Position numbers and translations under genes: made by a program. Of a stretch of DNA of 52,666 nt, positions 17,781 through 25,462 are shown in pieces. The DNA is from CAZHPA01 sp964533945 (GTDB lineage: Bacteria > Bacillota > Clostridia > Lachnospirales > WRBF01): positions 1-52,666 of the forward strand of contig CAZHPA010000010.1 of NCBI GenBank assembly GCA_964533945.1. Reading direction: 5' to 3'. How positions within the stretch are numbered: position 1 is the first letter of the stretch; each line of letters starts with the position of its first letter. The notes below the pieces were generated by a model that searched no databases, was not told the origin of the DNA, and saw only the letters and a list, made by a program, of their open reading frames with translations.

Positions 17781-19318
17781 AAATAAGCCTCCTTTTTATT
17801 GCTAGCAGCGCCATAAAGTTTAGGGCTTACAACGCCTGTTCCAACCAAATTTTTAAGCATAATTCTTGTTATAAATAAAGCTGTAAACATAGAAATAATA
17901 ATACCTATTGCAAGTGTTTGTGCAAAGCCTTTAATTGGGCCTGTTCCAAGCCAAAATAAAACGGCTGCAGCAATAAGTGTTGTAACGTTTCCGTCTAAAA
18001 TTGCTGGGAAAGCACGAGAGAAGCCCGAATCTATTGCAGAACGCACAGACCTTCCCGAAGCAAGTTCTTCTTTAACACGTTCAAATATAATAATATTTGC
18101 GTCAACCGCCATACCAATAGATAAAATAATGCCGGCAACACCAGGAAGTGTTAACGTTATTCCAAATAGGCTTAAAGCAACAAGTTCTAACCCTATAAAT
18201 ATAAACAACGCAACATCTGCTATAGCTCCTAACAATCTATACATAATAAGCATAAAAAGAAGAACTAATCCAAAGCCTATAAGTCCTGCATTTAAGCTTG
18301 TTGCCAAAGAATTTTGCCCAAGTCTTGCGCCAACATTTTTCATGCTTATAACGTTTAGGTTGAATGGAAGATTACCCGAACGAATTAAAGCTGCAAGTTC
18401 TTCTGCTTCTTGTGGAGTAAAACTGCCTGTTATAACAGCGTTTCCGCCAGAAATTTTTGAAGAAACGCTAGGTGCAGATAAAATTGCATCGTCAAGAAGA
18501 ATATATATTGGTTTTCCAACGTTATTTCCTGTTGCTTCTTCAAAAAGAGTTGTTCCTTCAGGGGTAAACGAAAGTGCAATTTCAATGCCACCGCCTGCTC
18601 CGCCTGTTGCTTTGCTTGAAGCTGCTTGTTTTGTTGCGTTTTGCACGTGTTCGCCTGTTAAAAGTATGTTGCCTTCTATATCTGCAAAGTATAGCATTGC
18701 TGTTTTGCCAATATCTGAAATTGCTTCTTCTGCATTGCCAACGCCAGGAATATCAACGCTTAAGCGGTTTGTGCCTTGAATTGCAACTTCTGCTTCTGTG
18801 TAGCCTTTTCTATCTAATCTTCCACGAATTAACTTTTTAGCAGAATCAAGTTCTTCTGTTGTTGGATTAGCTTTATCGGCTTCATAAACTATTGCAACGC
18901 CGCCTTTTAAATCTAGGCCTTGTTTAATATTTTGAATACCAAATAGTTTTTTAGAAGGTTTAACTACTTCTGGGGTTTCTACTGTTTCAGTTGTTTCTGG
19001 TGTTTCTGTATTTTCAACTATTTCTGCATTTTCTGTATTTTCAGCTGTTTCTGTACTTTCAGTTGCCTCTACATTTTCAGCTGTTTCTGCGTTTTCTGTA
19101 TTTTCGGGTGTTTCGATATTTTCTGCCGTTTCGTCTGCTGCTTCTGGCGTTTCGGTTGTTTCCGCATCTTCAGGCTGTTCCGTGCTTTCAACTTGTTGAG
19201 TTTCTGGTGCTTTAGAAAAGCCGCTAATATCTATTCCAAAATATGCCAAGCAATTTATTAAAACTGCAAAAGCAACTATTGAAACAAGAATTGCAACACT
19301 TTTGCCTTTCATCGGCAT
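17777..19318 (-). CDS. secD: Protein translocase subunit SecD with Glu/Thr-rich spacer
   Basis: 513 aa from the ATG at 19318, preceded by AAAGGAGG; the frame is open to an ATG at 19414 but that has no ribosome binding site. Helix 1 is at about 8-28. Residues 39-119 are a Glu/Thr/Pro/Ala-rich low-complexity spacer. QGLDLKGG at about 132-139 opens the P1 domain, and the last ~180 residues hold five helices including the GMAVDANIIIFERVKEE motif. It is the partner of SecF in SecDF. The spacer is far longer than I expect for this family, whose P1 domain normally follows soon after helix 1. Confidence 0.95.
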   Translation of the reverse strand: MPMKGKSVAILVSIVAFAVLINCLAYFGIDISGFSKAPETQQVESTEQPEDAETTETPEAADETAENIETPENTENAETAENVEATESTETAENTENAEIVENTETPETTETVETPEVVKPSKKLFGIQNIKQGLDLKGGVAIVYEADKANPTTEELDSAKKLIRGRLDRKGYTEAEVAIQGTNRLSVDIPGVGNAEEAISDIGKTAMLYFADIEGNILLTGEHVQNATKQAASSKATGGAGGGIEIALSFTPEGTTLFEEATGNNVGKPIYILLDDAILSAPSVSSKISGGNAVITGSFTPQEAEELAALIRSGNLPFNLNVISMKNVGARLGQNSLATSLNAGLIGFGLVLLFMLIMYRLLGAIADVALFIFIGLELVALSLFGITLTLPGVAGIILSIGMAVDANIIIFERVKEELASGRSVRSAIDSGFSRAFPAILDGNVTTLIAAAVLFWLGTGPIKGFAQTLAIGIIISMFTALFITRIMLKNLVGTGVVSPKLYGAASNKKEAYL

Positions 19319-19423
19319 TTTTCCTCCTTTGTGTTCTTTATCTTTAATGGTCTTACTAATAGAAAAGTTCTGCATAGCAGTTATTATATATTTGAAATTT
19401 AATATAGTGAACACTCACACAAA

Positions 19424-19722
19424 CTAAGGCTTGCGTGCTTCCGTGCCTTTTGACATATAACCCTTCTGGAGGCTTGGAGTTCCTTTTTACCATATAGGCG
19501 AAACTCAGAACATATAACTCTTACAAGCATAAGCCTGCATTAAGCCTAATTAACGTAGATAAGGTGCGTGTTGTTCCCGTGCCACAATGAAGAACTTTTG
19601 CTTCATTAGGCAACCTTACCATCACTGGTTCGGATTTTTATTTTTGATTTATACATTGCTTTTATTAGCATGGTCTTTTTCTAAAGGAATATTTATTCCG
19701 ATAACAGTTCCAGCAAAAGCAC
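19424..19722 (-). ncRNA. Probable structured RNA or long leader upstream of secD, family unassigned
   Basis: A consensus promoter ends just upstream, and the ~200 bases 19424-19620 are clearly richer in G and C than the flanks. Helices visible on the minus strand: GGUAAGGU (19613-19620) with ACCUUAUC (19558-19565), enclosing UGCC/GGCA and a perfect AAUGAAG/CUUCAUU hairpin (19586-19607), and GAGUUUC (19500-19506) with GGAACUC (19477-19483). AGGCUU and AAGCCU tracts recur and could make long-range pairs. No convincing coding frame with a ribosome binding site covers it, and no clear terminator separates it from secD. It could be a standalone RNA (raiA or 6S class are candidates I could not match) or a secDF leader. 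Confidence 0.6.
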
Positions 19723-19729
19723 TAATTTA

Positions 19730-19758
19730 ATTATATAAGTCATATAAAAACTTGTCAA
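19730..19758 (-). promoter_or_regulatory. Consensus sigma-A promoter for the structured RNA and secDF
   Basis: On the minus strand TTGACA (19753-19758) is followed after exactly 17 bases by TATAAT (19730-19735). Both hexamers are perfect. Transcription would start near 19723. The start would be about 400 bases ahead of the secD start codon, immediately after the scfB stop. Confidence 0.9.
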
Positions 19759-19776
19759 CGACTATAATATAACAGT

Positions 19777-21114
19777 TTAAATGTCACTTCTTGCTGCCTT
19801 AATCATTAATGCGCACTCAACTCTTTTTCGCTGCAATTCACAGCCGATTTCGTATGGCTTTAAAACATCACCGTTTATATTATAAGCGTTTGCGGCGCAT
19901 CCCCCGCTGCAGTAAAATTTTGCAAAACAGGTTTTACATTGTTCATTTGCATACACATTAAGGTTTTTAAGAAGTTTTCGTTTTTCAAAATTGGTTATAC
20001 CTTCATAGACGTTTCCCATTTTAAATTCATCTTTTCCAACAAATTGATGGCAAGCGTATAAATCACCTTCGGGCGTTACGGCTAAATATTCGCTTCCTGC
20101 CCCACAACCTGTTAATCTTTTTGTTATGCATGGCCCGCCTGTTAAGTCGACCATAAAGTGGAAAAAGTTAAAGTCTTTTTCAAGCATTTCTTTTGCAAGC
20201 TGCTCGTATTGTTCAAAAAGAAAAGGCAAATGTTGCTCTTTTAAGCTATAGGGCGCATTACAATCGGAAACAACAGGTTCAACCGAAATTTGTTTAAAAC
20301 CTAGCTCTGCTAAATGTAAAACATCGTTTTTAAAGTCTAAGTTTTCGGCTGTAAACGTTCCACGAACATAATATTTTTCCCTACTTTCTGCAACCTTTAA
20401 AAAGCCGGGCAATATGGCATCATAAGTCCCGCTTCCACGCATATTATCATTAACTTCTTTGCGTCCATCTATGCTTAAAACAACATTTTCCATATTCTTG
20501 TTAACATATTGTATAATTTCCGAATCTAAAAGCAAACCGTTTGTTGTTAATGTGAAGCGGAAGTTTTTGTTGTATTTCTTTTCCTGTTCTTTCGCATATT
20601 CAACAATTTCTTTAACAACATCAAAAGCTAAAAGCGGCTCGCCCCCAAAAAAATCTATTTCTAAATTTTGTCTATTGCCCGAATTTTGTAATATAAAATC
20701 AATTGCCGCCTTGCCAACAGAAAAGCTCATAAGCGTACGTTTTCCGCCGTATTCGCCTTCTTCGGCAAAGCAATATTTACATTTTAAATTACAATCATGG
20801 GCAATATGTAGACAAAGTGCCTTAACTATAGGTAGGTCATTTTGGGCTTTTGTCATATTTTGTGCATATTCTCTTGCGTATTCATCGTTAAAATATAAAA
20901 GCCCCTGTTGTTTTAATGCTTCAATTTCTAAAAAAGCTTCCCTAACAGAAGCTTCGCTGAAATTATAAACAGACAATTCTGAAACTATTTCGTCTATGTT
21001 GTTTTTTTCGTAAAAATCTAAAATTTTAAATACAACGTCATCAACAATATGAACAGCGCCGCTGTTTACATCAAGCACAATATTTTTGCCGTTCATTGAG
21101 AATTTATGAATCAT
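19777..21114 (-). CDS. scfB: SCIFF peptide maturase, radical SAM/SPASM enzyme
   Basis: 445 aa. The first ~85 residues fit a PqqD-like peptide recognition domain. The radical SAM cluster motif CNLKCKYC has cysteines at about 108, 112 and 115. The C-terminal third is a SPASM/twitch region with CGAGSEYLAVTPEGDLYACH and a later CKTCFAKFYCSGGC, which would bind auxiliary iron-sulfur clusters. The family forms Cys-to-Thr thioether bonds in the SCIFF peptide. The gene encoding that peptide is directly upstream, overlapping by four bases (ATGA), which fits the assignment exactly. Confidence 0.95.
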   Translation of the reverse strand: MIHKFSMNGKNIVLDVNSGAVHIVDDVVFKILDFYEKNNIDEIVSELSVYNFSEASVREAFLEIEALKQQGLLYFNDEYAREYAQNMTKAQNDLPIVKALCLHIAHDCNLKCKYCFAEEGEYGGKRTLMSFSVGKAAIDFILQNSGNRQNLEIDFFGGEPLLAFDVVKEIVEYAKEQEKKYNKNFRFTLTTNGLLLDSEIIQYVNKNMENVVLSIDGRKEVNDNMRGSGTYDAILPGFLKVAESREKYYVRGTFTAENLDFKNDVLHLAELGFKQISVEPVVSDCNAPYSLKEQHLPFLFEQYEQLAKEMLEKDFNFFHFMVDLTGGPCITKRLTGCGAGSEYLAVTPEGDLYACHQFVGKDEFKMGNVYEGITNFEKRKLLKNLNVYANEQCKTCFAKFYCSGGCAANAYNINGDVLKPYEIGCELQRKRVECALMIKAARSDI

Positions 21115-21254
21115 ACTTTCTTTTCACAACTTTGGTTTGCAACGGTGCATGATGTTTTACATGCAGATTGGCATGATGTTTGGCATTCTCCGCAACCACC
21201 TTTAGTTATTGTGTTTTGATGCAGCTTGGCTGACAAAGTTTTTATGTGTTTCAT
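21111..21254 (-). CDS. scfA: SCIFF peptide precursor (six cysteines in forty-five)
   Basis: A 47-aa gene with GGAGG seven bases before its ATG. The N-terminal leader starts MKHIKTLSAKLH, followed by TKGG and a core with cysteines at 21, 24, 28, 32, 36 and 43. Threonines next to these cysteines (26, 34, 37) are possible thioether partners. Six cysteines and the position immediately ahead of scfB identify it as the ribosomally made SCIFF peptide of Clostridia. The role of the mature product is not established. Confidence 0.95.
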   Translation of the reverse strand: MKHIKTLSAKLHQNTITKGGCGECQTSCQSACKTSCTVANQSCEKKV

Positions 21255-21282
21255 TTTACAACCTCCAAAATTTTTTTATTTT

Positions 21283-21311
21283 CGCAAAATTATACCATGA
21301 AAGTATTTTTT
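21283..21311 (-). promoter_or_regulatory. Sigma-A promoter of scfA-scfB
   Basis: On the minus strand TTTACA (21306-21311) and a perfect TATAAT (21283-21288) are 17 bases apart. The -10 lies about 30 bases before the scfA start codon. Confidence 0.85.
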
Positions 21312-21321
21312 TGTAAATAGG

Positions 21322-22932
21322 TTAAGGCTTAACTAAACTATTTTTAGCCCTATATTCTGAAACGCTAGCCCCAACAATTTGCTTAAAAACAGATTTAAAA
21401 TGTTTTTCATCATCATACCCAACTCTAACGGCAACTACATCATCTCCAAACTTTGTTTCGCGCATTAATCTTTTTGCTTCTTCAAGTCTAAGTAAAACTG
21501 TATATTCAAGTATTGATTTTCTCTCAAGTTCAAGGAAAATTTTGTTTAAATATTCGGGTGTTGTTCCAACCCCTAATGCAATTTTAGATAAATTAAATGA
21601 TTCAAAGTATCTTTTTTCTAAGTAATCTTTAGCTTTTTTAATTATTTCAATATTGCTTTCATTTCTCATTTCAAGTATATATTTGCAAAAGTTTTTTAAT
21701 GATGCAGACAAATATTTATATGCCTCATCAATATTTTTTAATTCTAAAACTTCTTTTGAAGGAAAAAATGTTGTAAAATGATTATGAACAGGCAAATTTT
21801 GTTCTGTTGCATAACGGCTTATTGAAATTAAAATATCCATAATAATCTTCGGCAAAAGATTTTTTGGTATTGGAGCGCATTGTTTAAGTGAATCTAAAAT
21901 TTCTTTTAAAAGCTTAATGCAATATTCATATTCCCCAACAACAGCAGCGTAAACAAGTCTTTCTTCCCTTTCAAGGGGGTATTTGTATGTTATTTTATTT
22001 AGCGGTTCAACATATTGAATTGGGATAACCGTATTATATCCTATATTAAATTTATATCTTAATGCGCCGTTTGCCTCTCTAAAAGATGTTGCAATATCCA
22101 AAACGTTTTCATATGCACGCCCGATTCCGATTGTAATTTTTATATTTGCCTTATTAAAAATTTCCTCTTTAAGCTTTTCGCAAAGTTCAATTATTTCTTC
22201 TAAGCTATAACTTCCCCCAACTATTACAACAACAGAATTTAAACTGCATAAATGAACTTTATGTTTATATTCTACCAATCCATCAGAAATTATTTCATAA
22301 ATTTTATATGATAAAACTTGTTTTTCCATTTCGTCAAGTGTTAAAATAATTTTTTTAAAATGGTCTATTCTAGCGACAAAAACTCTGTATTTAGGAGTTA
22401 AATTTATATTAAAATATTTCATGCTGCCGATTATTTCTTCTTCTTTATCTAAATTTCCGCTTAAAATGTTTGTTACAAAAATATTTTCAAACATTAACAT
22501 ATTTTTTTTATAGCTTTCTGCATATTCGCTTTCTATTTTCTTTTTTTGTTCCATTCTATCGAAAGTTTCTAAAGCCTTTAAAAAGCTTCTATGAAAATCG
22601 GTTGGTTTAACAGGTTTAAACATATAATCTACAACGCCAAATTCAAGCGAATGTTTTATATATTCAGAATCTTTATATGCTCCATATATAATGAACAAAA
22701 TATCTTCATATTTTTCATGGATATTTCTAATAGTTTCAACGCTGTTTATACCAAAAAATCTAATATCGCCAATTATAAGCTTTGGAGAATGCAATTTTAC
22801 TATTTCTAAAATATTTTTGGAAATGTCTGAAACGGATACAACATTTTTAAATTCCGGAAACGACATTTTAATATAAGTTTTAAAATTTTTAATATTTTCA
22901 ACATCGGCATCGGCAAGCATTATTTTTATCAT
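21322..22932 (-). CDS. YesN-type response regulator, receiver plus AraC HTH, orphan
   Basis: 536 aa. Residues 1-120 are a receiver domain with phospho-acceptor Asp56 (IIGDIRF) and the conserved lysine in FKPVKP. The middle ~250 residues contain a degenerate GGDEF-like fold (ITIGIGRAYENVLDIATSF). The last ~100 are two AraC helix-turn-helix units. This is the layout of YesN regulators, which usually pair with a YesM-type membrane kinase and control sugar or peptide uptake. No kinase gene lies in the window. It is upstream of scfA on the same strand but scfA has its own promoter. Confidence 0.88.
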   Translation of the reverse strand: MIKIMLADADVENIKNFKTYIKMSFPEFKNVVSVSDISKNILEIVKLHSPKLIIGDIRFFGINSVETIRNIHEKYEDILFIIYGAYKDSEYIKHSLEFGVVDYMFKPVKPTDFHRSFLKALETFDRMEQKKKIESEYAESYKKNMLMFENIFVTNILSGNLDKEEEIIGSMKYFNINLTPKYRVFVARIDHFKKIILTLDEMEKQVLSYKIYEIISDGLVEYKHKVHLCSLNSVVVIVGGSYSLEEIIELCEKLKEEIFNKANIKITIGIGRAYENVLDIATSFREANGALRYKFNIGYNTVIPIQYVEPLNKITYKYPLEREERLVYAAVVGEYEYCIKLLKEILDSLKQCAPIPKNLLPKIIMDILISISRYATEQNLPVHNHFTTFFPSKEVLELKNIDEAYKYLSASLKNFCKYILEMRNESNIEIIKKAKDYLEKRYFESFNLSKIALGVGTTPEYLNKIFLELERKSILEYTVLLRLEEAKRLMRETKFGDDVVAVRVGYDDEKHFKSVFKQIVGASVSEYRAKNSLVKP

Positions 22933-23065
22933 CCCACAACCTCTTTTCGTTTTAGCTTATTAATTATTTTGCTTTTAACTTGTTTTGTGTTATTATATAA
23001 TTTATATCGTATTTTTTTACATATTTATTAAGATGCTAAGAACTTTTTGAGACAAAGGAGCGCAT

Positions 23066-23650
23066 ATGTATATAGTAATAGATTTTGAATTCAATCAATC
23101 ATATACTTTTGAAGACGGAACAAAAACAGAGCCAGTTGAAAACTGCCCATTTGAAATAATACAAATTGGCGCTGTTAAAATGGATTTAAACCTTGAAATA
23201 ATTGATAAAAAAGATTTTTTAATTAAACCTTTAATATACAATAAAATTCACCCCGTTGTTGAAAAAATTACATGTCTTACAGAAGAAAAGCTAAAAGAAC
23301 AAAAGACGTTTTCCGAAGTATACTATGAATTTACTAATTTTATAAGTGGTAATGAAAATATTTTGTGTGTTTGGGGCGGAAACGATATAAAAGAGCTAAC
23401 AAGAAATGCTTTATATTATGGGCTTGATTTAACGCTGCTTCCTAAAAGTTATGTTAATGTTCAAAATTTGGCTTCAAAGCATTTGGCAAGACCGCAAGGT
23501 ATGAGAATAGGGCTTAAAAGTGCCGTTGAAAGCTTTAAGCTTGATACAAGCGAAATGTTTCATAATGCGCTTAACGATGCCGTTTATACGGCAGAAATTT
23601 TTAAAATTGTTAAGGAAGATAATATGCAAATTCATCCCCTTAAAGCTTAA
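23066..23650 (+). CDS. DEDDh 3'-5' exonuclease (KapD-like)
   Basis: 194 aa with AAAGGAG six bases before ATG. The exonuclease motifs are D6 and E8 (VIDFEF), D107 (GGND), H166 and D171 (HNALND), which completes DEDDh. It resembles the small exonucleases of Firmicutes related to KapD and Eri1, acting on RNA or DNA 3' ends. Substrate is not determined by sequence. It is a single gene convergent with the ABC importer. Confidence 0.85.
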   Translation: MYIVIDFEFNQSYTFEDGTKTEPVENCPFEIIQIGAVKMDLNLEIIDKKDFLIKPLIYNKIHPVVEKITCLTEEKLKEQKTFSEVYYEFTNFISGNENILCVWGGNDIKELTRNALYYGLDLTLLPKSYVNVQNLASKHLARPQGMRIGLKSAVESFKLDTSEMFHNALNDAVYTAEIFKIVKEDNMQIHPLKA

Positions 23651-23681
23651 GCTCTCCGCCTTAGGCGAGGAGTTTAAGCTT
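23643..23681. terminator. Bidirectional terminator overlapping two stop codons
   Basis: Eighteen-base arms at 23643-23660 and 23664-23681 pair with one mismatch around a 3-base loop. The plus-strand stop (23648-23650) and the minus-strand stop (23674-23676) both lie inside the stem. A T-run follows on the plus strand. Confidence 0.85.
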
Positions 23682-24435
23682 CCCATTTTTTAAGCAAATT
23701 AATCATAATACTTTTAACGTCTATATTAAAAGCTTGCGAAAGTTCGTCTTTGTGCATAAGTTCGTTAATTTTTCCAAAATAAGTAGCCACTCCGGCATTA
23801 AGCATTAAAACATCTTTTGAAAATTCGGCGGCAAGGTTTAAGTCGTGCATAACGCAAATAATAATTTTATCGTTATTTGCTGCCCAATAGTTAATTTGTT
23901 CTAAAAAATCGTATTGGCATTTTATATCTAAATAGTTTGTAGGTTCATCTAAAAGCAAAACATCAGGGTTTTGGGCAAACGCTCTAGCTAAAAATACACG
24001 CCTAAACTGCCCCCCCGACAATTGAGAAACAAGCTTGTCTTTTTCATCAATTAACCCAACATCGCAAATTGTTTTAAGCACAAAATCACGCTCTATAGAG
24101 GATAGCGTTCCAAAAGTGCTTTTATTTCTTGAATATAGCCCAAAAGCAACGGTTTCAAATACTGTGTATGGAAAATATACGTTTGTTGTTTGGGTTAAAA
24201 GAGCAATTTTTCTTGCTATATGTTTACGGTTTTTTATAGCTTTAATAGAATTGCCGTTGTAAACAACTTCTCCTTTATATTCCATTAATCCGCTAATTAT
24301 ACGCAAAAGTGTTGTTTTACCGCAACCATTTGCCCCTATTATAGATAGCCTGTTCCCTTTTTTAACGCTAAAAGAAACATCTTTTAAAACTTGGGCGTTG
24401 CCATAGCTTGCAAAAACATTTTTAATTTCTAGCAT
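23674..24435 (-). CDS. ABC importer ATPase, BtuD/FepC type
   Basis: 253 aa. Walker A GANGCGKTT is at about 34-42, the signature LSGGQFRR follows, and Walker B VLLLDEPTNYLD is complete, with the switch histidine in CVMHDLNLA. The sequence belongs to the class that energises FecCD/BtuC importers. It is the third gene of a binding protein, permease, ATPase set and starts two bases after the permease stop. The cargo is a siderophore, heme or cobalamin; sequence alone does not decide. Confidence 0.92.
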   Translation of the reverse strand: MLEIKNVFASYGNAQVLKDVSFSVKKGNRLSIIGANGCGKTTLLRIISGLMEYKGEVVYNGNSIKAIKNRKHIARKIALLTQTTNVYFPYTVFETVAFGLYSRNKSTFGTLSSIERDFVLKTICDVGLIDEKDKLVSQLSGGQFRRVFLARAFAQNPDVLLLDEPTNYLDIKCQYDFLEQINYWAANNDKIIICVMHDLNLAAEFSKDVLMLNAGVATYFGKINELMHKDELSQAFNIDVKSIMINLLKKWEA

Positions 24436-24437
24436 TT

Positions 24438-25460
24438 TTATCCCCTTTTATTTTGAATTAAGTAAATATATCCGAAAAATGGCGCACCTATAAAAGCTGT
24501 AACAGCTCCAACGGGAAGTTCTGCCGGAGAAATTGCTGTTCTTGAAATTAAATCTGCCAAAACCATTATGCTACCCCCAATAATTGCAGATGAAGGCACA
24601 ACATAAATGTGCTTAGAGCCGAAAATACGCCTTGCAATGTATGGAGTTACTAAATCTACAAAGCCAATTATTCCACAAGCTGCAACAGAAGCCCCTGTTA
24701 AAATTGCCGAAACAGTTAAAAGCAAAATTGTAACCTTTTTTGCTTCAACGCCAATAGATTTAGCTTGGTCGTCGCCGAACGTTAAAACATCAAGTTCTTT
24801 TGCTAGAAACATTAACAAAAAAACCCCAAATATGAAAAATAGGAATATTACAAAAACAAATTCCCATCCCCTAAGCCCAAAAGAACCCATTTGCCACAAT
24901 ATAACTTGCTTTATGTCGCTATGAGAAATTGCTGTTATAAGTGTTTGTATTGAGCTATAAAAAAGCGAAATTACCATACCGGTTAAAACTATAGTGTTGC
25001 TTGTTGTTGTTTTATCTATTGCATATGTAAACGCTATAATTGAAAAAACGGAAGCTATTGCCGCCAAAAAGCCAACAATTGGCTTAAAAAAAACGCCCAA
25101 AAACGGAACGGAAATACCCAAAATAATTACGATGCTAACAGCTAAAGAAGCCCCAGACGAAACGCCTATTGTATAGGGTGTTGCAAGAGGGTTTTTTAAA
25201 ACAGATTGAATAACAACTCCTCCAACAGACAGCGAAGCGCCAACTAAAAAAGCTAAAAGCACACGGGGAAGTCTAATGTTTAAAATTATATCTGTTTCCA
25301 AACTTTGGCTGCCCATGCCTAAAAGCTTTTTAAATATTGTTTTTAAAATATCCAAAACAGAAACATTAACAGTTCCAATTGCTACACCCAAACAAATTAT
25401 TAAAATTGCAACGGCAATTAAGATTAAGAATTTAACAGCTTTTATATTTATTCTTTTCAT
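24438..25460 (-). CDS. FecCD/BtuC-family importer permease
   Basis: 340 aa with about nine or ten hydrophobic segments. The motifs NIRLPRVLLAFLVGASLSVGG and GFVDLVTPYIAR, a cytoplasmic loop that contacts the ATPase, are family hallmarks. It forms the membrane channel of the importer. It sits between the binding protein (two bases away) and the ATPase. Confidence 0.93.
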   Translation of the reverse strand: MKRINIKAVKFLILIAVAILIICLGVAIGTVNVSVLDILKTIFKKLLGMGSQSLETDIILNIRLPRVLLAFLVGASLSVGGVVIQSVLKNPLATPYTIGVSSGASLAVSIVIILGISVPFLGVFFKPIVGFLAAIASVFSIIAFTYAIDKTTTSNTIVLTGMVISLFYSSIQTLITAISHSDIKQVILWQMGSFGLRGWEFVFVIFLFFIFGVFLLMFLAKELDVLTFGDDQAKSIGVEAKKVTILLLTVSAILTGASVAACGIIGFVDLVTPYIARRIFGSKHIYVVPSSAIIGGSIMVLADLISRTAISPAELPVGAVTAFIGAPFFGYIYLIQNKRG

Positions 25461-25462
25461 CT

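Noticed and set aside
18129..18779. Plus-strand open frame of 216 codons opposite secD
   Set aside because: It lies wholly inside secD on the other strand, has no ribosome binding site, and its composition mirrors secD codons. It is a shadow frame.
19319..19414. SecD starting at the ATG at 19414
   Set aside because: The extra 32 residues are polar and unlike SecD, that ATG has no ribosome binding site, and AAAGGAGG sits directly before the ATG at 19318.
19424..19722. Known riboswitch classes for the secD leader (cobalamin, SAM-I, lysine, glycine, c-di-GMP, ydaO, T-box)
   Set aside because: None of the conserved cores I know for these classes was found on the minus strand, so no class was assigned.
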